Shown here in pieces: positions 1-6,079 of a DNA stretch of 9,197 nucleotides. A program made the translations under genes and the position numbers. Numbering within the stretch: the first letter of the stretch is position 1; every line of letters begins with the position of its first letter. The notes under the pieces were generated by a model. The model was not told the DNA's origin, searched no databases, and saw only the letters and a list, made by a program, of their open reading frames with translations. Location of the stretch: NCBI GenBank assembly GCA_050251815.1, contig JBFWMB010000128.1:1-9197 (forward strand), written 5' to 3'. This stretch comes from GWE2-40-63 sp050251815 (GTDB lineage Bacteria > Bacteroidota > Bacteroidia > Bacteroidales > SZUA-534).

Positions 1-714
1 GCCATGAAACCCGGTTCGGTCATTGTCGATTTGGCCGCATCAACCGGAGGAAACTGTGTACTTACAAAACCCAACGAAATATATACTACTGAAAATGGGG
101 TGACCATTTTGGGCAAGGTGAGTCAATTGCCCAGCCAGGCTAGCCAGTTGTACGGAAACAACCTGTGTCACCTGTTGGACGATATGGGCAAAGCCGAAAA
201 CTTCAGAATTGATATGGCCGACGATGTGGTAAAACGTGCCATGGTAACCTATAACGGAGCCATTAACTGGCCACCGGAACCACTTCCCGTAAGTCCGGCA
301 AAGCCCAAGGCAAGCGCTGAAGATGCCCAGGCCTTAAAAAAAGCAAAAGAGGAACTAAAAGCGAAGAAGAAAGCCCGCTCATCGGCCATAGGTCTGGTTG
401 TAGTTGGTTTACTTCTGGTAGGAATGGGACAGGTGGCACCTCCTGATTTCATGGGTCACTTTAGCGTATTTGTACTGGCCGTTTTTGTGGGTTGGCAGGT
501 TATCTGGAATGTTACCCACGCCTTGCATACACCTTTAATGGCAGTTACCAATGCCATTAGCGGAATCATTATTATAGGAGGTCTTTTGCAGATGCAGACC
601 GATTGGTCGAACCCAATGACCATTCTGGCATTTATTGCCGTTTTTGTTGCGAGTATAAATATTGTGGGCGGTTTTTTTGTTACCCACCGGATGTTAAAAA
701 TGTTTAGAAAATAA
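1..714 (+). CDS. pntA: NAD(P) transhydrogenase alpha subunit, 3' part (5' end outside the window)
   Basis: C-terminal 237 codons of the alpha subunit of proton-translocating transhydrogenase, an inner-membrane enzyme that couples hydride transfer between NAD(H) and NADP(H) to proton movement. The reading frame is open to the window edge. The ATG at 4 lies inside the conserved MKPGSVIVDLAA stretch at the end of the NAD(H)-binding domain I, so it is not the start. The E. coli protein has about 510 residues, so roughly half is missing. After the end of domain I come a Pro/Ala linker, a Lys/Ala/Glu-rich charged helix (from about base 300 to 380) and about four hydrophobic segments (from about base 385). 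The end, RMLKMFRK, closely matches the E. coli PntA C-terminus. This is the fused alpha type, not the split PntAA/PntAB type. pntB follows after 3 bases, so the two are probably translationally coupled. Confidence 0.97.
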   Translation, partial: AMKPGSVIVDLAASTGGNCVLTKPNEIYTTENGVTILGKVSQLPSQASQLYGNNLCHLLDDMGKAENFRIDMADDVVKRAMVTYNGAINWPPEPLPVSPAKPKASAEDAQALKKAKEELKAKKKARSSAIGLVVVGLLLVGMGQVAPPDFMGHFSVFVLAVFVGWQVIWNVTHALHTPLMAVTNAISGIIIIGGLLQMQTDWSNPMTILAFIAVFVASINIVGGFFVTHRMLKMFRK

Positions 715-717
715 AAG

Positions 718-2112
718 ATGATAGCTACAGGAATACAAACAGCAGCCTACTTATTTGCCAGTATACTTTTTATTTTAAGCCTGGGGGGCTTGTCCTCGCA
801 GGAATCGGCAAAGCGTGGCGTTATATTTGGAATTGTGGGAATGGCCATTGCCATTTTATCTACGGTACTGGGAGCAAAAGTTGAGGGTCATACCTACATT
901 ATTATTGCTTTGGCCCTGGCTTCAGTAATCGGAATTATTGTAGCACGTAAAGTTGAGATGACTTCGATGCCCCAGTTGGTGGCCATACTACACAGTTTTG
1001 TGGGCTTAGCCGCGGTATTGGTAGGTTTTGGTTCGTACCTCGACCCCAACACCCATTCGTTGCCAGGTTCGGAACACACCATACATCTGGTGGAAGTATT
1101 TATTGGAGTATTTATCGGAGCCATCACGTTTACCGGTTCCATAATTGCCTGGGGAAAACTCGAAGGAAGAATAACCAGCAAAGCCTTAGCCTACAGAGGA
1201 CGCCATGCCGTAAACATCATACTGGTGCTTATCTCCATTTATCTGGGAATCCGTTTTGGTATGGCTCCCGGAACCGAGGCTTTAACCGAACTGATTGCTA
1301 TGACTGCCATTGCTTCGTTTATTGGGGTTATGCTGGTAATGGCCATCGGTGGTGCCGATATGCCTGTGGTGGTTTCGATGCTGAACTCCTATTCGGGTTG
1401 GGCTGCAGCTGCCGCTGGTTTTATGTTGGGTAACGATTTGCTGATTATTACGGGTGCTTTGGTAGGGAGCTCAGGAGCAATCCTCTCCATTATCATGTGT
1501 GAGGCCATGAATCGTTCGTTCCTTTCAGTAATTTTTGGAGGATTTGGCAATACTACCACCAGTTCAAAAGCCATAGAGGGTGAAGTAACTTCGGCCTCTC
1601 ATGCTGAAGTTGCCCAGATGTTACAGGAAGCCAAATCGGTGGTTATTGTACCTGGTTACGGAATGGCTGTTGCCAAGGCCCAGTATCCCATTTACGAAAT
1701 GGTTCAGATGCTAAAGGCTGAGGGAAAAGAAGTTCGTTTTGGAATTCATCCGGTTGCCGGTCGTTTGCCGGGACACATGAACGTGTTGTTGGCCGAAGCC
1801 AGCGTACCCTACGACATAGTGCTTGAGATGGACGAAATAAACCCCGACATGCCTCAAACCGATGTGGTGATGGTAATTGGAGCCAATGATATTGTGAACC
1901 CGGCTGCCCTTGAGGACGAAGGAAGTCCGATTTACGGTATGCCGGTAATAGAAGTCTGGAATGCGAAAAAGGTAATTGTAATGAAGCGTTCCATGGCTGC
2001 CGGCTATGCTGGAATTGAGAATCCCCTGTTTTATAAAGAAAACACCGACATGCTGTATGGCGATGCTAAAGAATCGGTAAACAGTTTGGTCAGTGAATTA
2101 AGAGCTTTGTAA
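718..2112 (+). CDS. pntB: NAD(P) transhydrogenase beta subunit
   Basis: Complete beta subunit, 464 residues (E. coli PntB has 462), partner of PntA in the membrane transhydrogenase that mainly supplies NADPH. Residues 1 to about 265 are a string of hydrophobic helices forming the membrane channel. His92, in ILHSFVGLA, aligns with E. coli beta-His91, which is implicated in proton transfer. Asn223, in MLNSYSGWAAAAAGFML, aligns with E. coli beta-Asn222. The C-terminal NADP(H)-binding domain III shows PGYGMAVAKAQ (312-322), HPVAGRLPGHMNVLLAEA (344-361) and GANDIVNPAA (388-397), all characteristic. The start is fixed by its position 3 bases after the pntA stop and by the length match. No Shine-Dalgarno sequence is present. 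A strong terminator follows at 2131-2166, ending the operon. Nothing is abnormal in the protein. Confidence 0.98.
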   Translation: MIATGIQTAAYLFASILFILSLGGLSSQESAKRGVIFGIVGMAIAILSTVLGAKVEGHTYIIIALALASVIGIIVARKVEMTSMPQLVAILHSFVGLAAVLVGFGSYLDPNTHSLPGSEHTIHLVEVFIGVFIGAITFTGSIIAWGKLEGRITSKALAYRGRHAVNIILVLISIYLGIRFGMAPGTEALTELIAMTAIASFIGVMLVMAIGGADMPVVVSMLNSYSGWAAAAAGFMLGNDLLIITGALVGSSGAILSIIMCEAMNRSFLSVIFGGFGNTTTSSKAIEGEVTSASHAEVAQMLQEAKSVVIVPGYGMAVAKAQYPIYEMVQMLKAEGKEVRFGIHPVAGRLPGHMNVLLAEASVPYDIVLEMDEINPDMPQTDVVMVIGANDIVNPAALEDEGSPIYGMPVIEVWNAKKVIVMKRSMAAGYAGIENPLFYKENTDMLYGDAKESVNSLVSELRAL

Positions 2113-2130
2113 GAAAAAAAAAGTTACAGG

Positions 2131-2166
2131 AAGCAGTTATCGTACGTAACGGTAACTGCTTTTTTT
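2131..2166 (+). terminator. Intrinsic terminator of the pnt operon
   Basis: AAGCAGTTA (2131-2139) pairs with TAACTGCTT (2153-2161). A T-G wobble, CG/CG and one T-A pair extend the stem inward to about 13 bp around a 5-base loop, followed by a run of seven T ending at 2166. It lies 19 bases after the pntB stop and separates pnt transcription from the next gene. Confidence 0.92.
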
Positions 2167-2218
2167 GTTAAAGGAATAAGGTATTAACTACATTATTACG
2201 AAAGCAAACTCCTTATTT

Positions 2219-3064
2219 ATGCAAAGGTTTATACGCATCCTATGTTTTGTTTTGATGGGTGGCTATGCTTCGCAGCTAAGTGCTCAGGAAAAGCAACTCC
2301 GTTGGTTTCCCGATTCGAGAGTTTTCCCACACTTAATTTTTGATTTGCTTGAAACCCAAACCTATGCCGGGTTATTTTATTTAAATAGTGAAAATAAGAC
2401 GTACCAGGGGGCTTACCTTCCGGTTAACCTGGGTTTACAGAAAGCATTTGTTCAGGGAAAGTTGCTTGACATTGATTATGAGGTAGCTCTTGGTGCGGCT
2501 TCGTACACCCAATTTGAGGTGATAAAATACGATGCCCATACGTTGCGTGGAGGTTTGCTTAATACCGACTTTAAAGCCAGTGGATTTTTTAGTTTGAGAA
2601 AAAATAATCAGGCGCTACGGCTGCAGGTTTTTCATATATCGTCTCATTTAGGCGATGATTATCTGCTGCGTAATGAGGCGTTAGTGCTAAATAATAAAAC
2701 CGTTAATTACGAACAGGTAGATGTATTATATATGTATAGCCATCAAACCATAGATTACTATGCCGGTTTGGGCGGGGTTATTACTCCACATGCTTTTCGC
2801 AAACGCTTCATGGCTGAAATAGGCCTGCAAGGTAAAACCCCATGGACGCAATCCATCGACTGGGTTTTTGGCTTTGATGCAAAAATATACCATCAAAACA
2901 ATTTTATTCCAGCTATTCATTGGGGAACGGGCATAGTATTCAATGCCCGGAACAAACAACAGTTGGGAATTTCTTTAGATGGGTACTTTGGACATATGCC
3001 CTACAGTACGCTCGATTACGGGAAAGTCTATTGGCTTGGGTTAAGTAGTCACCTTTTTATATAA
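2219..3064 (+). CDS. Exported DUF1207-type protein of unknown function, probable outer-membrane beta-barrel
   Basis: 281 residues. The N-terminus is a signal peptide: a basic MQRFIR start, a hydrophobic core to about residue 17 and a likely signal peptidase I site after Ala22 (LSA/QE). There is no lipobox at that site. The mature part has many alternating polar/hydrophobic stretches rich in Tyr, Phe and Gly and no hydrophobic helix, which suggests a beta-barrel or periplasmic beta protein. Two features point to DUF1207: the WFPDSRVFPHLIFDL opening (29-43) and the HISSHLGDDYLLR motif (139-151). Family membership is from memory and its function is unknown. The gene is transcribed alone: it has a terminator on each side and about 100 bases after pntB. 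I see no TAnnTTTG promoter in front of it. The ATG at 2219 is chosen because it begins the signal peptide directly. Function is not assigned. Confidence 0.75.
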   Translation: MQRFIRILCFVLMGGYASQLSAQEKQLRWFPDSRVFPHLIFDLLETQTYAGLFYLNSENKTYQGAYLPVNLGLQKAFVQGKLLDIDYEVALGAASYTQFEVIKYDAHTLRGGLLNTDFKASGFFSLRKNNQALRLQVFHISSHLGDDYLLRNEALVLNNKTVNYEQVDVLYMYSHQTIDYYAGLGGVITPHAFRKRFMAEIGLQGKTPWTQSIDWVFGFDAKIYHQNNFIPAIHWGTGIVFNARNKQQLGISLDGYFGHMPYSTLDYGKVYWLGLSSHLFI

Positions 3065-3093
3065 AAAAACGCCCCAACAAAGGGGCGTTTTTT
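3063..3093. terminator. Bidirectional terminator between convergent genes
   Basis: A nearly perfect palindrome: an A-tract, then CGCCCC (3070-3075), loop AACAAA (3076-3081), GGGGCG (3082-3087), then a T-tract to 3093. The stem is about 12 bp including A-T pairs. Read from either strand it gives a GC-rich hairpin followed by a U-run, so it can end both the DUF1207-type gene (its TAA at 3062-3064 overlaps the left arm) and the EF-G paralogue, whose stop is 20 bases away. Confidence 0.94.
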
Positions 3094-3113
3094 AGTGATT
3101 ATTGGTTAAAGAA

Positions 3114-5270
3114 TTATTCTTCTTTTGATTCTTCTTCGTAAGCTTTCAGCAGTTTTTCCTGAACATCGCCCGGTACTGCAGCATATTCTGAAAACTTCAT
3201 GGTGTATGTAGCACTACCCGAAGTTAAGGAGCTTAAAGTAGTTGAGTATTTATTCAGTTCAGCCAAAGGAACGCGGGCCGATAGTTTTTCGTATCCCGAT
3301 TCGCTGCTCATACCTGCTATCATGGCACGACGACCTTGCAAATCGCTCATCACATCGCCCATATAATCGGCAGGAACCAATACTTCAACATCATAAATGG
3401 GTTCCATAATTTTTGGGGCGGCTTTTTTAAAGGCCTGGCTAAAGGCATTGCGGCCAGCCAGTTTAAACGAAATCTCGTTTGAATCGACCGGGTGCATCTT
3501 ACCATCATAAATAAATACCCTGATGTCGCGGGCATAGGAACCGGTAAGCGGGCCTTCTTCCATTTTTTCCATAATTCCTTTCAAAATAGCCGGATGGAAA
3601 CGGGCATCAATGGAACCACCCACAATGCAATTATGGAATACCAGCTTACCACCCCACGACAATTGTTGTTCATCGGTTCCGCGAATTGAAAGCGTATATT
3701 CTTTACCTTCAATTTTAAATGATGTGGGAGCGGGAACATCGGGGAAATAAGGTTCAATAATCATGTGTACCTCGCCAAACTGTCCGGCACCACCCGATTG
3801 TTTTTTATGGCGGTAATCGGCCTGGGCTGGTTTGGTAATGGTTTCGCGGTATGGGATTTTTGGATTTAGAAATTCCGTTTCAATTTTATGCAGGTTGGTT
3901 AATTGCCAGCGCATGGTATTCAAATGGAATTCTCCTTGTCCGTGTACAATAATTTGTTTTAACTCTTTTGAATACTCTACAATTATGGTAGGATCTTCTT
4001 CATGCATCCGGTTTAACAATTCACCCAGTTTCTCGTCGTCCGATTCACTCATAGCTTTAATAGCTGTTCGGAATTTCGGATCGGGAAAAGAGATGGCCGG
4101 AAAAGCGGGTCCAAAATCTTTTTCGCTTAAGGTATGATTGGTTTTGGTTTCTTTTAGTTTTACCGTAGCACCAATATCACCGGCAACCATCTCAGATAGT
4201 TTTATTCGGTTTTTTCCGGCAACGGCAAACAGTTGCGAAATCCGTTCTTTGGCTCCTTTTTTAGAGTTGATAAGGTCCATGGCTTCGGTAACTTTACCCG
4301 ACATTACTTTAAAGAAAAGCACTTCGCCCAGGTGTTCTTCTACCGATGTTTTAAATACAAACAAAGCGGTTTTTCCTGAAGGGTCGCAAATAATTTCCTG
4401 GTCTTTGCTGTTTTTCATTCCGGTCATTTCGTTGGGAGCCGGAGCAACATTGCCCACAAATTCCATCATACGGCGTACGCCCATGTCTTTTTTACCTGAC
4501 ACACAGAATAATGGGAAAAGGGAACGTTTTTTAATACCACAACGAATACCTTCGCGCATTTGGTCTTCTGAAAGGGAGCCTTCTTCAAAGAAAAGTTCCA
4601 TCAGGCTGTCGTCGTTTTCAGCAGCCGATTCAACCAGCGCATTGTGTAATTCCTCTGCTTTTTCTTTTTCATCGGCAGGAATTTCCAGCACTTCAGGTAC
4701 GCCACCATCGGGACCCCATTTGTACATTTTCATTTTTAATACATCCACCACGGCATTAAACCCTGATCCTGCATTTACCGGATATTGAATCAATACAAGC
4801 TTGGAACCGAATAAACCTTTTAAATCCTCAACGGCTTTTTCAAAGTTTGCTTTTTCCTGATCCAGTTGGTTTATAGCAATCAACATGGCTACATTCAAAC
4901 GTTTTGCGTGACGTGCCAGAATTTGGGTACCCACTTCAACACCCTGTGTGGCGTTGATATTCATGATAGCCGAATCGGTAACCGCCAGCGACGAAATAAC
5001 CCCGCCAACAAAATCATCTAATCCGGGAGTATCAATAATATTTAATTTTTTATTATTGAATTCCACATGGAGCACCGTTGAATATAGCGAACGTTGCTGC
5101 TCATGTTCAATTCGATGGTAATCTGAAACGGTGTTTTTACTTTCAATATCGCCTCTGCGGTTAATTAAACCTCCTTCGAACATCATGGCTTCGGCTAGGG
5201 TAGTTTTACCCGAACCTGCGCTACCCATAAGGGTAATATTCTTAATCTCGTTCGGTTGATAAACTTTCAT
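3114..5270 (-). CDS. fusA2: Elongation factor G paralogue, Bacteroides EF-G2 type, with altered GTPase motifs
   Basis: 718 residues with the full EF-G domain layout: G domain (1 to about 280), domain II (about 300-390), III, IV (about 480-600) and V. All five G motifs depart from canonical EF-G. The P-loop is GSAGSGKTT (16-24) without the usual Asp. Switch I reads RSLYS (60-64) instead of RGIT. Switch II reads DTPGL (80-84), so the catalytic His is Leu84. NKxD is NQLD (134-137), and GSA is VSG (257-259). Domain IV keeps SGGAGQFGEV (492-501) and the translocation-linked His593 in MHPVDS, and has about 28 more residues than FusA between 508 and 550. The tail is acidic. From memory, B. thetaiotaomicron EF-G2 starts almost identically (MKVYQ.NEIKNI) and works in translation without GTP hydrolysis under carbon limitation. 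Orthology is a strong inference; biochemical behaviour here is untested. The gene is divergent from the rpsL operon and has its own promoter and terminator. Confidence 0.92.
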   Translation of the reverse strand: MKVYQPNEIKNITLMGSAGSGKTTLAEAMMFEGGLINRRGDIESKNTVSDYHRIEHEQQRSLYSTVLHVEFNNKKLNIIDTPGLDDFVGGVISSLAVTDSAIMNINATQGVEVGTQILARHAKRLNVAMLIAINQLDQEKANFEKAVEDLKGLFGSKLVLIQYPVNAGSGFNAVVDVLKMKMYKWGPDGGVPEVLEIPADEKEKAEELHNALVESAAENDDSLMELFFEEGSLSEDQMREGIRCGIKKRSLFPLFCVSGKKDMGVRRMMEFVGNVAPAPNEMTGMKNSKDQEIICDPSGKTALFVFKTSVEEHLGEVLFFKVMSGKVTEAMDLINSKKGAKERISQLFAVAGKNRIKLSEMVAGDIGATVKLKETKTNHTLSEKDFGPAFPAISFPDPKFRTAIKAMSESDDEKLGELLNRMHEEDPTIIVEYSKELKQIIVHGQGEFHLNTMRWQLTNLHKIETEFLNPKIPYRETITKPAQADYRHKKQSGGAGQFGEVHMIIEPYFPDVPAPTSFKIEGKEYTLSIRGTDEQQLSWGGKLVFHNCIVGGSIDARFHPAILKGIMEKMEEGPLTGSYARDIRVFIYDGKMHPVDSNEISFKLAGRNAFSQAFKKAAPKIMEPIYDVEVLVPADYMGDVMSDLQGRRAMIAGMSSESGYEKLSARVPLAELNKYSTTLSSLTSGSATYTMKFSEYAAVPGDVQEKLLKAYEEESKEE

Positions 5271-5306
5271 TCGTTTTATAATTTGAATTAAACAATCGTT
5301 TGCGTT

Positions 5307-5316
5307 TTTTATCCTA
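5307..5316 (-). repeat. Leader element TAGGATAAAA, fusA2 copy
   Basis: On the minus strand the expected fusA2 leader contains TAGGATAAAA, about 17 bases after the end of its -7 box. The same ten bases occur in the rpsL leader (5654-5663), about 14 bases after its -7 box. The meaning is unknown; it could be a translation or transcription-initiation element, or coincidence in A-rich leaders. Confidence 0.5.
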
Positions 5317-5332
5317 AAATGACAAGGGTGCT

Positions 5333-5363
5333 CAAAATTAGTAATATTTTAATAAGATGCAAG
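5333..5363 (-). promoter_or_regulatory. Predicted promoter of fusA2
   Basis: Reading the minus strand, CTTG (5363-5360) is followed after exactly 19 bases by TAATTTTG (5340-5333), which fits the Bacteroidota sigma-ABfr pattern TTTG-N19-21-TAnnTTTG. The -7 box is perfect and the -33 box keeps TTG. Transcription would start near 5327, giving an A/T-rich leader of roughly 57 bases with no Shine-Dalgarno sequence. Confidence 0.7.
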
Positions 5364-5387
5364 TGTAGCCACATTTAAAGAAAAAAA

Positions 5388-5425
5388 TACACCAATGAGT
5401 GCTTACATATAATAATAGGTGTAAG
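5388..5425. repeat. Imperfect inverted repeats upstream of the fusA2 promoter
   Basis: TACACC (5388-5393) is mirrored by GGTGTA (5418-5423), extending inward by an AT/AT match after one mismatch. Overlapping it, CTTACA (5402-5407) is mirrored by TGTAAG (5420-5425). The two pairings exclude each other. The site is about 25 bases upstream of the fusA2 -33 box, a plausible place for an activator, but the arms are short. Confidence 0.4.
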
Positions 5426-5451
5426 ATCATTTTCAAAGGGCGTTTTATAGC

Positions 5452-5483
5452 AAGAGAATTTTGAGTTTGCATTTTATTCTCTT
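5452..5483. repeat. Perfect 8-base inverted repeat in the divergent region
   Basis: AAGAGAAT (5452-5459) and ATTCTCTT (5476-5483) are perfect reverse complements separated by 16 bases. No T-run follows on the plus strand, so it does not look like a terminator. It lies between the two promoters, about 90 bases from the fusA2 -33 box and 127 from the rpsL -33 box. Confidence 0.45.
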
Positions 5484-5531
5484 ATGCATTCGTCCGTTCA
5501 ATTTACCACGGCAATTTTTTTGTAAGGCATA

Positions 5532-5589
5532 ATTTTTAGGCGGGCTAAGGCTTGATTTAGCGCTTGAAAATCCTTTTTTGCCTAAAAAT
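5532..5589. repeat. Perfect 10-base inverted repeat just upstream of the rpsL promoter
   Basis: ATTTTTAGGC (5532-5541) and GCCTAAAAAT (5580-5589) are perfect reverse complements around 38 bases. Nested inside are GCTAA/TTAGC (5544-5548 and 5557-5561) and a direct repeat GCTTGA (5550-5555 and 5562-5567). The right arm ends 20 bases before the rpsL -33 box. It could be an operator pair for a dimeric regulator, or a structured element if transcribed from further upstream. Confidence 0.5.
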
Positions 5590-5609
5590 CAAAATATTTA
5601 CATGCACCT

Positions 5610-5640
5610 ATTGAATTAAAAAAAAACTTTTTTACCTTTG
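5610..5640 (+). promoter_or_regulatory. Predicted promoter of the str-S10 operon
   Basis: ATTG (5610-5613), then 19 bases including an A-run, then TACCTTTG (5633-5640), a perfect TAnnTTTG box of the Bacteroidota housekeeping sigma factor. Transcription would start near 5647, leaving a leader of about 37 bases before rpsL. Confidence 0.85.
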
Positions 5641-5653
5641 CGAACCGATTTTG

Positions 5654-5663
5654 TAGGATAAAA
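5654..5663 (+). repeat. Leader element TAGGATAAAA, rpsL copy
   Basis: Partner of the minus-strand copy at 5307-5316. It lies in the short untranslated leader, about 21 bases before the rpsL start codon. The two copies together form a widely spaced inverted repeat framing the divergent region. Confidence 0.5.
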
Positions 5664-5683
5664 TGTAATATAATTATTTAGAT

Positions 5684-6058
5684 ATGCCAACGATACAACA
5701 GTTAGTTAGAAAAGGGAGAACTGAGATTAATAAGAAAAGTAAAGCTCCTGCATTGGACTCATGTCCACAGCGTCGTGGTGTTTGTACCCGTGTGTATACC
5801 ACTACGCCTAAAAAGCCAAACTCGGCCATGCGTAAGGTAGCCAGGGTTCGTTTAACCAATGGAAAAGAGGTGAACTCTTACATTCCGGGTGAAGGCCACA
5901 ACCTACAGGAACACTCTATTGTTTTGATACGTGGGGGAAGGGTTAAAGACCTTCCGGGAGTGCGTTATCACATTGTAAGAGGTGCCTTGGATACATCGGG
6001 TGTTGAGGGTCGTACCCAGCGCCGTTCGAAGTATGGTACTAAAAAACCAAAAAAATAA
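5684..6058 (+). CDS. rpsL: 30S ribosomal protein S12 (uS12)
   Basis: 124 residues, the normal length. S12 sits at the decoding centre of the 30S subunit and controls tRNA selection accuracy. CPQRRGVCTRVYTTTPKKPNSA (27-48) is the invariant core. Lys43 and Lys88, the classic streptomycin-resistance positions, are both wild type. Asp89 in VKDLPGVRY is the residue that RimO methylthiolates in E. coli. The alignment with E. coli S12 has no gaps up to residue 94, which fixes the ATG at 5684. It is the first gene of the str operon, read from the promoter at 5610-5640. The start region (ATTTAGATATG) is A/T-rich without a Shine-Dalgarno sequence. rpsG follows after 21 bases. Confidence 0.99.
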   Translation: MPTIQQLVRKGRTEINKKSKAPALDSCPQRRGVCTRVYTTTPKKPNSAMRKVARVRLTNGKEVNSYIPGEGHNLQEHSIVLIRGGRVKDLPGVRYHIVRGALDTSGVEGRTQRRSKYGTKKPKK

Positions 6059-6079
6059 TCGAATTTATACTGAATAACA

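Larger units (their letters stand above)
5271..5683. other. Non-coding divergent regulatory region between fusA2 and rpsL
   Basis: 413 A/T-rich bases with no credible gene on either strand. It contains a promoter towards fusA2 (5333-5363, minus) and one towards rpsL (5610-5640, plus), leaving about 250 bases between their -33 boxes. That central part holds three inverted repeats (5388-5425, 5452-5483 and 5532-5589), listed separately. The two leaders share the 10-mer TAGGATAAAA. The central space is larger than two divergent promoters need, which suggests regulator binding sites, though no known operator was recognised. Confidence 0.8.

Noticed and set aside
4..6. ATG at 4 as a start of a short protein
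   Set aside because: It is inside the conserved MKPGSVIVDLAA motif of PntA and the frame continues upstream to the window edge.
2167..2218. Promoter directly before the DUF1207-type gene
   Set aside because: I found no TAnnTTTG box or near match in this stretch; a promoter must exist but I cannot place it.
3832..4788. Two long open frames (3832-4137 and 4138-4788) on the plus strand opposite the EF-G paralogue
   Set aside because: They lie wholly antisense to a well-conserved gene, have Ser-rich low-complexity translations and show no recognisable domain.
3114..5270. Tetracycline ribosomal protection protein (TetM/TetQ type), or LepA, BipA or RF3
   Set aside because: The domain order, the MHPVDS domain IV tip, the length and the start sequence all match EF-G2-type factors; the altered GTPase motifs do not match those families.
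5484..5525. Possible 13-codon leader peptide in the divergent region
   Set aside because: It has no promoter of its own, lies upstream of the predicted rpsL transcription start and shows no regulatory codon pattern.
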